Assembly (NCBI RefSeq): GCF_000003815.2 | Contig: NW_023365749.1 | Coordinates: forward strand, 1-64,000 | Direction of reading: 5' to 3' | Source: Branchiostoma floridae | Lineage: Eukaryota > Chordata > Leptocardii > Amphioxiformes > Branchiostomatidae | Length of the DNA: 64,000 nt | Part shown: piece after piece, positions 1 to 13,500 of the stretch | Layout of the letters: the number at the start of each line of letters is the position of its first letter | Numbering within the stretch: position 1 is the first letter of the stretch | Made by a program: the position numbers and the translations under genes | Notes under the pieces: generated by a model | What the model was told of the DNA's origin: nothing | What the model saw: only the letters and a program-made list of their open reading frames with translations | The model's database searches: none

Positions 1-2765
1 TCTTCTTCTACATATCCACGATCTCTCCGTAACACCGACGTATGATTCTCTATGTCACCGACGTCTTCCTTTTGCTCGATATTCAACACGTGTCTTACAA
101 ATAATTGAGTTATGTCAATGACTGCTTGCTTGATGCCCTCTTTAACTTCTACCCCAGATCTCACCATTGCTGCATTGCAGAGTGCTGCAGCCTTGGTAAA
201 ATCTCCTCCGTCTTTTGACTGTATTCCTCTCTTCAGGTAGACATCGCTCAACTGATACAAAGGCTCTGCCTCTTTCTTGTGTTGACCTGCATTTGAATTT
301 ATAAAAAAAAACGATACATGTATGAAGGTCATGATAAAGATCCCCTTCTCAATGTTATTTACCGATGAACAGTGGCGTACAATATTCCACATGTGCTCGT
401 TTTAGTTTCTTAGGAAACCGCTGCCTATTTGCAAACACTTTTTTCAAACGAATGACTTTTGATCCCGGTACATGTGTACATTCGAAGACTCACCTTGTAC
501 GTGGATGGATTTGAGCGCGGCAGCAAAGTTCTGTTCTGCTCTGTCCAGGTCCCCTGCCTGCAGGGCCCTGCAGCCCTTCTGCAGGCTTTCTTCGTATACA
601 CTGTAGCAAGTGCATAATAAAACATACAGATGCAAAAATGCAAAATACAGATTCAAAGGGACATACGCGTCATGAATAGTTTAATCGGTAAGTTTATGAG
701 AAGATTCATCCATATATGTACTTGTATGAAGTACTCTGTTAACTCTAACAAATACGGGTCGTAAATAACCATTCCTTTACAACTTTTGGCTAACATGATG
801 AACATGATGGACCCCTGGGCTGGACCCCTGTAACGCAATACCACGTGCCACTAAGGCTGTCTTTATGTTCAAAGCACTCAATGGAATGTCTCCTCCCGGA
901 CATTTCCCAACTCTTCACTACATCTGCCGATACACATTCACATCACACCCGGTACACTACACAGGGGGGGTCTTCAACTACCTAAAACACGTTTACAATA
1001 CAAGAAAAAGTCTCTCTCATTCTCGCGCATCCTTGTGGAACTCGTTACCTCCACACTTAAGAGCAGCAGCATCCATCTCCACTTTCAAAACCATATACAA
1101 AGCAGAATACCACTTGGTCTAAAACTTAACTATTATGTCTTCTCTTGTTTTGTTCACATTGGTATGCAAATTTCCATTTATTTCCATTCATTTCATTTTG
1201 ATTATGATTTCGAGTTATATTATGCTTACGTTGTATAATTGATTTGTTTTACTTTTCCATTTGTAAAGCTGTGTTAATTTTTGTTAGTTCTCGCTATTTA
1301 CCATTTATGTTATTTGATATCGTATCGATTGTTATTATGTTGTATGCATGTACGGGGTTGCCCCCCAGGGACTTTTTCTTGTATTGAAAAACGCCTAAAA
1401 TGGCAATATGTAACCCTGGTAAAATAAAAATTAACAAACAAATGATGATCATGTGGAAATTTCTTATACACAGTAATGAAAGTAACTCACCTGTCAGTGT
1501 CTTCGTTTCTCTTGTCACCGGTGTTGGCGAGTCGAGTGTCCATTCTGTAAATAATCAACGCATATTTATATCAGCATGTATCCATTAAGTAGGAAGTCAA
1601 CCTTTTCAAGAAAGTGAGAACTTTCGCAATGACTGAATCGTGTGTGTACGTACCCTCTCTGGTAGAGGCTGTCATGGATTTCTTGGAATGAAGCGGAATA
1701 AGACACGAGCCTTTTGCAGTCACCGGTTTTCTTGTTGATACACGTTTCTCTTTGCTTCTGGGCGAGATTATAATGCAGGTACAGATTATCTTTTCACGCA
1801 TAGTTTTTAACACAAGCGAAACTGTTGCAGGTGAGTAAAATTAAAGCAGTATTGACAGCGAATATGGATGTCGATTGGTAGAATATTGCAACTCTGTAGT
1901 CTGGGCGACAATATTGATGAAGTCCATGTAAATGCGTTCTTTAACTTAAAAAAGAAAAGTTCAACAAATTATTTTAATGTTAAAACATAGCTGTGGACGT
2001 TGCTCCCTTACCTTCACGTCTGCTTCGACGACCTTCTCTGCGTACCTGATGCGGTGATTCAGCGTTTCTCTGCCATCTGAATCTTCACAGCGGTCCAACG
2101 CCGCTCGGTACAGGCCAAATGCCTTGGTGAATGCTGTGTAGTCTCTGCCAACCCTTCCATTCTCCAGGTACAGATCTCCAAGGCTCTTCAAGGATTCTCT
2201 TCCCAGAAGTTCGTTTCTGTCTACGATCGCTCTTAAGAAACAATCGGTATATCTTTCAACCAAAGACACTACACCATATCGACCCTTTGTGGTCTTTTGT
2301 TTCACTTCGTGAAGTGTCATCGACACGGCCAGTCTGGCGCTGGCTGAAGTTTCAAACCTTGCGCACTCTTCCTTGTATATCAGTTTCGTACATTTCTCTG
2401 CATATTTGACACGATGCTGTATGACCTCTTTCTCTTCCTTGCACGGAGAATATCGTAAGGCGTTTGTGTACAGCGCACACGCCTTCTTAAAGTTCTCCAC
2501 CCTCTGCCCCTTCGTCTTTGCCTTTTGCAAGTACAAATCTCCCAGGCCTTTCAATGCCTCACATTCTAAGACTTCATTGCTACAGCTAATGGCGAGAATC
2601 AACTTCCGAGCGTATCCACTCTCTACAGCACCAAGGTCAGACCCACTTTTAAACATCAGGTCCAGTTCACGAAACTCCTCGGCAACTGTTGACAGCCTAG
2701 TCTTTGCCTTTTCCATGCTTGGATCCCTTGGTGTCCCAACCTTCGCGTATATGGCTTTTTGACAT
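1..2765 (-). CDS. TPR-repeat protein, 3' part of a multi-exon gene (runs off left edge)
   Basis: Five phase-compatible exons read leftwards: 2013-2765, 1654-1757, 1491-1544, 494-600 and 1-286 (open at the window edge). Junction phases agree (0, 2, 2, 1), so they form one reading frame. The protein is helical and repetitive. Two [11 protein letters not shown] / [11 protein letters not shown] repeats sit in the first exon, and the last two read [19 protein letters not shown] and [19 protein letters not shown], with the small/large spacing (A-L-Y, A-G-D) of tetratricopeptide repeats. TPRs are protein-binding scaffolds; no catalytic domain is visible. The 5' limit is uncertain. A splice acceptor can be placed at 2765/2766 (one base of a split codon), or translation could start at the in-frame ATG at 2714-2716. 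Amphioxus carries many large TPR proteins of this general kind, which is family knowledge and inference here. The product cannot be named more precisely. Confidence 0.72.
858..1432 (+). mobile_element. Truncated non-LTR retrotransposon (LINE) 3' end in an intron
   Basis: An open frame at 865-1122 ends with a segment containing [20 protein letters not shown] followed by a Phe-Lys rich end, typical of the extreme C-terminus of CR1/Jockey-like reverse transcriptase ORF2 (family knowledge). The stop is followed by about 300 bases of AT-rich untranslated tail ending in an A-rich stretch near 1420-1436. Only the C-terminus remains, so this is a dead 5'-truncated insertion. It lies antisense to the TPR gene, inside the intron between exons 494-600 and 1491-1544. 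Confidence 0.6.
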
Positions 2766-5559
2766 CTGCAGCCATCAACTATCAAATGCATGTTCCACCT
2801 ATATAGAGAGGCCGACAGTACCTTAAAAAACACGAGAAAGCAACAACGTCATTTTCTCACTAATTCTTCCTTCTTTCCAGGCTGATATTCGGTCGCTTTC
2901 AAATCAGCCTCCATTAAAAATTATGGGACAGAAGGAGACGTGTACAATAACACATATAGTGGGCATACCCCACTACATTTCTGGTTTAAATTGGCGGCCG
3001 CACACACACAAGTCTAGCGTCTCTTCAAGGGAATTAATTATCCTGTGTATGAGGTGAGAGGATATACCTTTAGCTATAAGACCAACTGAGTTCTGTTCCT
3101 ACAACCTTTATAGGTTTGAGGGGGAAAATGATTTTTGTGTCAAATATAATGCGCAAACTTGGGCAATTTCGCGTTTGATAAAACCCTTTGAAAAGGTTTT
3201 TTTGTGGTAAACAGAAAGATGCTGCCAGAAAGAGAAAAATCTTGCGTAACAGAATGGAGCCAATTATAAGAGAGTTCTAGTACTAAAGTTTTTTGAATAA
3301 TCCACGGCGCACGGCATTGCAACTTCATTCTTCACAACATCTCAGAGGTCAGTCGAGATTAAAGAACCGCTTCACACTTAACACTCACTCAAGGCGGAAA
3401 CATACACGGAAGTGAGACTTGACCCCTAAGTAACACAATTAGCACACCACTTCATACGCATTATATAATGAGAAATATGAACTCAATATGAACTCAAGCC
3501 TAGACTATCTGAACCATTTCGTCACTTTTTTTTTGCTACGCACTACCACGCACGGACCTCGATCGCGGAAGAACTGGAGTGTGCACCGTTACCAACCGAC
3601 TACGGAATTACCCTGTCGGGAACATTGCCTTACCATGACGCAGCAATTTCTGACTGGACGTTGCACACCCTACTACATGTCCTCCTTGATGTATATGAAC
3701 ATTTCACTCCAAGATTGGCTCTTATCCTTTAAGTACACATTTAGCTGATAGCAAGCATATACAATCACAGCTAAATCGGGTTTTAACCGTTTTGCCTGAG
3801 TGCTGCATACTGCAGCATAGTCTCCACTGGCCAAGCACATTATGTACTAAATTTATGAGTATGGGAGACGAGTCCCAGTAAAGTAACTAATATAGTAACC
3901 AGGCTAGCTTCTCTTGTCTCCATAGCTAAACACAGCACACCGACGTGGAGATAAATTTCTGTTCAAGATTCCGAAAGGACAATGAACACTACGTTCACAC
4001 AAGGGTTAAGGTTTCATTCATACATTTTGGCACATGGTCAGTCATACCGTTCAGAGTTGTCAGGCCTGCATCAGTGTTGCCGGTACGTCTATTTAAAGAC
4101 ACAAAGAGGAAAGAAGCAAGGAGTTCCAAGTCTCGACTGCTCCCCCATTGTTCAAGTTGTCGCCCCAGACGAAAGCGGAAGTCCCCAAGCGGAAATCCCC
4201 AGGTGTCGGGTCGCACCCACTGTGACGTGTGCGAAAGTCTAGAAAGGGGATTCCCCTTCCTAAACGAAGACGTATTCTAATGCTACGGTCACATTTTCAA
4301 ATCGGCGCACGGTCGGGATGTTTTTGGACAGGAAAAATATATCACGGATAATATACTTTTAAGATTATGCTTACATTTTTTACGCTAGCACTCTGTGCGT
4401 TTTGTTGTGTGTTCTTTGTCTTTTACATGCACCTTTCGTTTCCGAATGCTGCCCGACCGTCGTGCTAGCCTCCTTCACCCGCGTCTCTAGGGCCTTGGCG
4501 AAAGTTGTTTTTTATTGGGGGGTGGGGGGGGGTGGGGGGGTTGGTCGATGCGCGATTTTTATCCGGGAATACGACGAATACAAAGGTTATCGATCATAAC
4601 TGGCAGGTACATTAAGGTATTGATGCCCTTGACCTTCAACTACATAAACTCTAACACCCCTTCAATAAAGGAACAAAGTCCAAGAAAATAGAATAAATGG
4701 AATTTATTCATCATTTATTGTGTACCTTACCCAACAATAAAAGTACAAGACCGTCAATAGATCTACAAAGTACTAGAGTCTGGTACTGGTACAATTATGT
4801 CCTTTCATCTTGACACAAGACTCCAGTACGCATAGGGTGTGTTGGTGAAATATGGCGTTCTCTTTAGAAAACACTTTGCTTCATACATTTCAACTGTTAG
4901 ATTCTGGTACGAAAATCAGGTAATTTGATACTCTTTGCACACTTGTTTGTGCTACCCTATATCCCCCATACTCCCACCGTTTTCAGCAGCCTTTTAAATA
5001 CATTTCATGTACATTACACTTCTCCATTCTACTCCTTATGGCTGAAAAAAAACCTGCAAATCAATATGCTTTGCCTTTGATCCGTTCCTCTACTGAATTT
5101 CTTGTCTGTCAGTAGATTATATGTTGTTGTTATTGTCACAAAAGTGTCACAAGATGGCAAGAATGTTGTAAGACATCACAAGAGCAATTTTTGCCATTTT
5201 GCATCAGAATTTAGACCTCCAGAGGATGATATATAGTTTGTGCAATCCATACCAGAGGCTTACCACCAAATTATATTCCTTACTTATGATCATGAACACA
5301 GATGGAGATCTTAATCCAGAGTTAAATGTTGACTTGGCATCTGATGGAAAAACCTGGATGAGCAAAGGTAAGATGGTGATGATGATGATTCTTGTATTTT
5401 AAACATATGGCTTGACATTTTTGGCTCCAGAAGAGCAGTAAAACATTGCAGCTAGCCCTGAGTTCCTTTGACAGCAGGATATACATTGCAGATCAGACCC
5501 TGTACTGGCAGCAGGTTGTACATTGTAGATCAGGCTCTGTAATGCCAGCGGGTTGCAGA
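2766..5559. other. Intergenic interval between TPR gene and SMCR8 3' end
   Basis: No reading frame here looks like a real protein. Short open frames around 3490-3750 and 3945-4280 have no recognisable motif. On the minus strand, two AATAAA-type signals lie at about 4698-4716 and could end the SMCR8 transcript, which would give a 3' UTR of roughly 0.85 kb. The only other notable feature is the G-tract at 4517-4540. Confidence 0.5.
4517..4540 (+). repeat. G-tract, potential G-quadruplex
   Basis: Runs of six, eight and seven G separated by single T residues. The tract can supply four G3 runs and therefore fits the usual G-quadruplex rule. It lies just beyond the proposed SMCR8 polyadenylation signals. 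Confidence 0.6.
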
Positions 5560-5605
5560 TCAGACCCTATACTGGGAGCAGGCTCTGTACTCTGTCCTGA
5601 TGGGG
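5465..5605 (-). repeat. Degenerate tandem repeat over SMCR8 stop codon
   Basis: About three imperfect units of roughly 40-48 bases, each carrying a TACAGRGYCTGATCTRCAA-like core on the minus strand. They span the SMCR8 stop codon and the start of its 3' UTR. The TGA stop is itself part of the repeated CTGATC core. Confidence 0.65.
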
Positions 5606-8600
5606 GGAGGGGGCAGCTCGGAATCTGAAGAAGACGAGCAAAAACATCAGTAAATGTAATACTCCAAAATAGAAAGTACAGGAAAGCACAATGGAAGACA
5701 TTACCATCAACTATATATGGGAGTTTTCTCTTTTTATAAAGTTTCAATTTGGAGTACATATGTAGGGCTAAAGTGTAACAAAAGTGTAACTACAGAGGAT
5801 GGTACCCAGGTTAATGCTGCAATCCTACACAAAAATTCACTTATACCAGTTGACTGACACTGATATACAGATCACCATGGTTACCTCTAGATCGAGCCTG
5901 CTTGTCATGCCTGATGAGAAGGTCATCGACCTGCTGCTGTTTGATGATTTCTGCCAGGTACTGGAAAAGACAGGGACAGAGCAACATGGAGAAAGTGCAA
6001 TACAGGGCTTTTGATATTTTAAGATCCAATGTACAGAGCACAGTCGAACTATCTTAAAAACCATAAGTTGATGAGGTTTGATGATTTTTGCTGGGTACTG
6101 GACAAGACATGATCAGAGTCAAACAAGGCATTGAGGGTGTACAGTATGATGTATGTGCTACACATCAAAACATATGAAGTCGGTTAAAATCCATTCCAAC
6201 ACCATTTGATGTATCAGGTTGATATAGCCCCAGTAGGGGCTTGATGGAAGTGCTGCCCATACGGCCGGTGAGGCTATGGGACCGGTAAGGTGAGTGAGGT
6301 GAGGGGCTAGTCCACTGGTATTGGTGTGTGTTCAAGTCTGATACTCTTTTTCATAAGTAACTGATTTCTAAACGCACAAACAATAGCAAAAACAATGGTA
6401 CCCACCTCCACCACCTTGGCATCCCCATCTTGCACACCCAGCTTTCCTAAGAAACCTGCAGCAGTCTACATGTCATTGTGTACAAACAGAATTGGTATAT
6501 CAATACATGTACATTCTAGCTACATTTATACATGCACATAGAACTTGAATCATACAAAAGTCATGTAAGTGAACACAATCACCAATCTGTAGAAAAAGTA
6601 AAAAGTCTTCCTACCTTCTTCTGTAGTTTCTCTCCATCATGGCTAAAAAAGGACAAGATATTATTGTAATCATCATCAAAAGAACACCGTCAAAGCAATC
6701 ACGAAACAATGAAGAACATTTTATTGCTACAAAAATCTTTTACAAAAGGCAATAAGCAGACTATCTACAAGTATTTTTTGCTTTTCAATATTTCCTTAGC
6801 CCAGCTTTTGTCCCACACTTTTTTTATAAGGAAAAATGAACTGACCTTTGCATATTTTCCACATTGGGTGAGTTAAGGCAGTAGGAGTGGTAGTACAGAA
6901 AGGCCTTGGATGCAAGCTCTAGCAGCATGCTGGGGAAACAGATATAACATTCTCATTCAGACATTCACGTAGTGTATTGTCCAATCCAAACAAGAGATGA
7001 GTCACTAATCATGGCTGTAGGTCTTACTGATAATGACTTTTCAGTGTCTGGATTAACACAAAACATACTAAGATTTGACACCAGTAACAATTCCATCAAT
7101 ATGACACTCTTGTCATTCACAGTTTTAGTTGCAAATGCTGGTTATGTGTCTGTGAAAGGTTCTCTACGAATACATGGTTCTTGGTTAATGGTACAACAGT
7201 TACCTACCTGTGTATATATCCTATATATGGCTCATCCACCTGTTTGGGTAACAATGACATCAAGACGTTAATATCTACCTTTACAAGAAGGAAAACTTCA
7301 TAGTTTGACATTGATATAAAAGGTATTTACAGACCAACTTAATAGTAGTTACTTTTTTTCCTGGAGATTAAAAAATGAAAATGAATCATTTGAAAAGTCA
7401 TGTGGACATGCCTTGAAGTCCTTTTTCCTGCTCACAATAGCATTGATATAGGTTCCCTGAAACACAGAATGAGTAACATTCAAATAGTTATATTATAATA
7501 AAATATATAATAGCTAGTCAACCTACTCAATACGTTTAGAGCTATACAGTAGGATTTGGAGAATAAAAATCTGTACTGTTAAGGCAGCAAATTCATGTAA
7601 AGCATTTCCCAATGTCAGATGATCCTCGTTTCCAGCTAAACCAACAAATGACAGTAAAAACAGAATCTTCTTAAATAGCTGAGACTAAACAACTAGGTAG
7701 GAAGCAAAGACTGAAAGACTGACCTGGTACTGAGGAGTGGTCAGTGTTTTCTTGTCACAGTCAAACACAGACACGTATCTCTGTAGACAGAAATGTGGGC
7801 AAATGAAAAAAAATTCCTTCCTTGGTGCTGAACTGCCATCCATGTACTTCAAACTGAGCAATATGTTCAACTTGGTAATGTAGAACTGCACATCATCAAC
7901 ACAAAATCCTGGCCAAGTCCAAGGCATTGCATTTGCAACAAAAGTGGGACTTACCAATCGTGATAAATATTTGGTTTTGGTTGAAAAAAGTAACCATAAA
8001 TGCCGGTTAGGTCAGTGTTGGTTGCCACCGGCAACTTTTACCAGATTTACCTTGTATTGATATGTCCCACTTTTCATATAATAAGGTACCAACATCATCA
8101 ATGTTTCTTAGTCCAAGGCACTGCAACAAAAGTAATACCTGGTATTGATTGACAAAACCAACCATAAATGCTGGATAGTTCCAGTATTGACTTCCAACAG
8201 CAACTTTTACCAGACTCTTACCTTGCATTATCAGAAATGATAACTCCCACTTTCCATGCAATGGGGTAACAACAAATCATCATAAAAGTTTCTATGTCCA
8301 AGACACTGTAACAAAACTGGGGTTTCATTTCATTTCAGCTTTATTTATCAATTGTGATAAATAAGTGGTATTGGTTGCCACGATTATGCCAGTGTTGATT
8401 GCCAACAGCAACTTTTACCAGACTGTTTCCTTCCATTATCACAATTTGGTAGATCCCACTTTCCATGCAATGACGTACCAGCGCAGAATCATCAAATTTG
8501 GAGATATAAACACTAAGACACATTGATGTTTACCTTGACTGAGCTGGGAATCATACGTTCTGCAGGTTTCACCTTGGCCAGCCCGATGAGTTTTGTGCTG

Positions 8601-10516
8601 CAGATGTCAGTCAGACAGAGGGGGCTGGTGTGCCACGGGGTCACCGTGTGGTACCGACTGTAAGGTGTGACAGTGCACAAAGAATTTATTATTTATTGCT
8701 TAATATTCTTCCTGCTAGGGATGCAGAGGCCCTCTAATATAAGCTCATCCTACAGTGTACAGTGTATATACTCCAAATTGAACATAGTATATGAAGTCAA
8801 ATATGTTCATTCATCATCATCATCACCAACTGTTATATGTTGTTATTGTATGTTCATTACTTACTTTATTGTTCTGCTCCACACTTATAACTGGTAGCTG
8901 ATTATTCCATCAGTAATACACAATGAAATATGTCAAACTCAAAATAAAGCAGGATTCATTAATAAGAGTTTATTGCGGTTGATGAAGAGTAAAGTACTTA
9001 CTTGGAGAAGCCCGGGACAAACAAGCTGAGAGTGGTGACCAGGCCTCGCACTTCCCTGGAAAATAAAGCAAAATAGTACAGAAATTCTATTTACAACATT
9101 ACTTGGTATCTTAAACAGACAAAACCCTAATACACGTACTTCTTCTTCTGCTGAGTTGCAAAGTTTGGTTACCATCTTTGCTCTCTCCAGTGTAATTATG
9201 TGCTCATGAGAGAACCCAAACTGTTACAGTATGTAACTGATTGATTGAATGAATGATTGATCGAATGAATGAATGAATGAATGAATGAATGAATGAATGA
9301 ATGATTGATTGATTTATTGACAAAGAAGGAAACCGTGTACCTCTCCTGTCTCGGCAGCCCCAGGACGACCAGTGGCCGGCCTGTCAGCAGTGCATAGATG
9401 ACATGAGCAGCGAACACGTACTGCTTCATGAACCTGACTACACCATAGCCTGAAAAACAAAGTCGTAAGTGAGCTTGGCATACTTTCATAGCCTGGACTC
9501 CAGTCTAATTAGTTTTTTAATTATTAAGTGCACATTGTCACATTTCTTCTTCTTCATCCCCTGTAAAGTTCTTTCTGTCTGTCTCTGTTTGGCTTTACTT
9601 TCTTGCTGTGAGATTTTAAGGTCATCCATTATAATAATGTCTTCTTCTTCCCTGTATACAATTCCTTCTCTCTGTTTCTGAAGGAATTTCTCTGTTTCTG
9701 AAGGAATTTCTATCAGTCTTGTTAGTTTAAGTCTGTTCCCAATGAATGGTTGGCTTCCGATCCCACCACTGTAACAACCGTTGAAAGCAGATATCTCACA
9801 AGAATATCCAGCCTAATACTTAAACCCAGTGTTTGATAGAATTGGTGTTGGTTTGGTGTAAGAGTGACAGAGGGACATTTCTTTATACATTATGGAAAAA
9901 GGGACTTTCTAAGCTAAAGAACATTCAATTTTGACTGACCAAAGAACTGGTACAAGTTTAGCGCAAGAGTAACAAAAGTCCACCCCTACCTGGCAGCTGT
10001 GGGCCAAAGTTACAGATGTGGTCACCGTAACTGCACACACTCATTCTGATGTGTCTGTGGGGAAATAGAGGACAGGACACATGAAAGTACTGTTGGTATC
10101 ACCTTGAAAAATTTGACTTTTCTGAAATGCTTTCATATCTGTTGTGTATGATGATGAAGGATAGACATTACACAAGGCAACGCTAAAAAGCAGTCACTCA
10201 AGCAACTGGATATGATCATTTCCAGTTGCTTGAGTAACTGCGTTTTTTTGACATATTAAATTACCTGGATGTCTAACCTTCATGGACATACACAAGGCAA
10301 CGTCTGCCAGTTTACAAATCTATCCAGTTGCTTGAGTAACTGTTATTTTGCGTGAAATAACCGAAATTTCTCCTTTTTTTCTTGTTTATTTTTGCTGTTA
10401 AGTTAGCAACTTTGGTGCCCCTGACCTGGACTCCACTGTGCCTGCCTCCCCAGAGGATGGCCAGCTGCCCCCGGCACTCTCTGAGCCTGTGCTGCCCACA
10501 CTGGTGACAGCCACCG
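5560..10516 (-). CDS. SMCR8: SMCR8 exons: DENN-domain half and C-terminus
   Basis: Exons 10426-10516, 9990-10054, 9341-9449, 9002-9055, 8534-8657, 7724-7780, 7412-7456, 7208-7239, 6846-6929, 6615-6642, 6406-6465, 5885-5960, 5560-5624, phases all consistent. The read-out [58 protein letters not shown] and [10 protein letters not shown] follows the human DENN half in order. The intron between 7412 and 7239 starts with GC (AAG|GCATGT), and the next exon is only 32 bases. Exon 6615-6642 is only 28 bases. The last exon lies in a short tandem repeat, so the final ~12 residues are not conserved. Confidence 0.9.
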
Positions 10517-13500
10517 CTGAAACATGCGAGCAAAAATCACGTCACAGGGAAGCAAGCATTCATCTGATTTTGAATAGGATAATGGAGCCTCCTAATAAGG
10601 CCACACTGACTTAATTTTATGGATGACATCCGCACACATTGATTTTCGCCTGTTCTCAAAACCATAAAAGTTTAATGTATTTCAACAAGAAGTTACTGTA
10701 ACAGCACATACAAGACTATATAGTTACTGAATGAACAAAGTCAACATCGTCCATCTTTTAGTGTTACTGTAATTTGTATTTGAACCGTTTATTATAAACC
10801 GTTTTTTGAAACGTGGACTGTACTTTCGTGCACAGCACCATGTCCAATGCTGTACTACAAACAGACTGATACTAAGCAGGGCCTGGGCACTAAGAGTAAA
10901 TTTGACTTACCTCCATTTTTTCTATGCCTGTTTTCTGGTGGGGTCTCCAACCTGTTGTCTGTGGGCGAATCTAGTCAAAAGAGAACTGCACTGTTTCTGA
11001 AACTTTCCAAAAGTGTGTCACCAAAAATTTTACTGAATGCAGTAATTGGAGGAAACACAATAATTACATGACCCCACCTGGAACAGAGTAACAGTCACTA
11101 GTACTGTTGATGCTGCTGGCCGCACTGCCAACCTGTGACCCCAGGTCATGGGTCAGGTCATAGGGCAAAGGTAAGCCTGCAGTGTCCTGCTGTACATCGC
11201 TCCTCATGCTGCTGATGGAGCTGCGCGGAGTGTTCTGGGCTGGAGAGTGAAGAAGTTGGGAAAAATTGTACTTCATTTGTAAAATTCACCTACACATGTA
11301 ACTTTAACAGAATTACAAAATCATTGAGTGGAACTCGTTACCACTAATCATAAGAGCAGGAGTAAGCTGGTATGTTAAGTACCTGAAGGGTAGTTATACC
11401 GGCTACACAGAATCTGTTATATATTCCTTTATGCTAATATTATTTAGCTGAGTAAGGTGTCATTCTTTTGGGTTTCTGACAAATAAATACTACACAAGTT
11501 TATACATTTAACTAGTCTAAAACAAAATGTGTCAGCAGAACAGTACTAGCATCTTACCTGGCGTGTTGAATTCTTCTACAACAGAGGATTTTGCAGATGC
11601 ATATTCTGAGTTTCCACTTGGCTCAAAACGGTCCCCTGGCAAAATGGCTTCTTCAATCTTATCACCACTGGCGTTTGAAACATTATTATTGCACATTTCT
11701 TCTTCCCGTGTACACTTCCTTCTGTTGGTCTCTGATTCACTTTGTTGCTTTGAAATTTCTTCAAGATTATCAGTTTTATTTTCCTCTTCTTCTCTTGTAT
11801 GGTTCCTACTTTTTGTTTCAGAAGGAACTTCCACCTGTTTGTCTTGACTTTGCTGCATTGAGGCTTCCTCAAGACAATCAGTTCTATTTTCTTCAGGAGT
11901 TTCTTTGAGTACATGTTCTTGTATGTCGTGTTTTAAGGAAGTTTCCCTTCTCTTGTCGTCTTCCTCGACAATAGAAGGAGATTCGCCATGAATGGTGTCC
12001 ACACTGTCGTTTCCTTCACTCTTACTCCTCCTTCTTAAAATCCTTAACTCCTTGGGAAACATTTCATCCGTGTCCTCAATGATATCAATACTGTTGTTGG
12101 AGAGTAGGTCCTCTGAGAAAGATGAGGAGTCCTTAAGAGAGTGGTATGGGTCTGGAGTCAGAGTGTCCCGCCTCCCGATCGCTGTGCTAAGGAGGCCGTG
12201 GAACGGGGAAGATTCCTCGATGTTGACCACAGTAGAAGGTCGCAGAGTCAAGGTCGTTTCTTCTAAGAAATGCATGGTGCCGCTCGTCTCGGAGCTGCTA
12301 AAGATTTCTAAACTGTCTGTGTCATAGTTAAGGTCATCATCTTCCTCGTAATCATAGTACACTGAACTGGGAGTAAAACAATATCACTAATTAGTCAATC
12401 ATAATCAGCATTATAATCTTAATCATCATCATAATCTTAATCATCTATCAATCTTAATAGACACACCAAATTTCAAGAGTGCAAATGTTCGTACTTGTAG
12501 TCTTTTACTTCAAATTCCTATTACTTAGATTAGATGTAGAGTTTAGTTCCACATACATGTACCATATGAAACTTTAAGCCTCTGTGCATTAGGACTCTTA
12601 GGCATCATTATCTCAGCTCTTGGTACGACTTCTCATAAACGTCAACAGTTTGACACATTAGTCAATCTAGATATATATCCTCAGTACAATCCAAATCAGA
12701 GATGGTATTTTACACTGCGAGTCTCATAACAATCAGTATTGATTTTGCAATAGTGAACAATGTCTTACAATGAGAATAATTTTGAACGCACAATGTGTGT
12801 ACATATAGAACTTACTCTATGGACTTGTACGAAGATGCTGGCAGGAAGGTGGGGTCCAGACTGTGAGTGGCACCGCGGGACTCCAGCCCAGACTGGAAGG
12901 AGTCGGTCGTGTAGAGACTGGACAAACTCTCACTCTGAGGAAACAATGGAACAACATACGCTCATAATAATCGACAGTTAATTAAAGATGTATTTCATGT
13001 TTTGCTTTGAATACATCACTCTAGGTCCACAACATAAGGGTCTACATTTCTGTTTCCAGTGCTAAAGTGCAGGATACCAGTGAATTTACCAGCAAATATG
13101 TTAAGCTACAACAGCATGCAATGACATAAAATCATACTAGAATTGTTTTGCAGATGATAGTCCTTTATTCATTTTTGAAGGCAAATTTTTCACACCCATG
13201 ACTTTTAACTCTAAGCTGACATAAGTTTTTGGACAAAAAGAAAGCAAGTAGGATTGTTAACGTTAGTACAGTTCTCACCGACATCCACCTCCTGAACAGG
13301 TTCCTGGCCGGATGCTGCAGCTCTGTCCTGCCGGTCTGTCCCAGCGGCCAGCAGCCTCCTGCACACTGCCTAAGGTAAACACAAACAAACAAATAACTAC
13401 AAACTGCTCTGCACACTGCCTGGGGTAAACATAAACAATTAAACAACCACAAACAGCTCTGAACACTGCCTGAGGTAAATACAAACAAACAAACAAATAA

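Noticed and set aside
5199-5402. Plus-strand frame with ASDGKTWMSK, ending at a donor-like AAG|GTAAGA, thought of as a piggyBac transposase fragment
   Set aside because: Too short and too weak a match; nothing else of a transposase is nearby.
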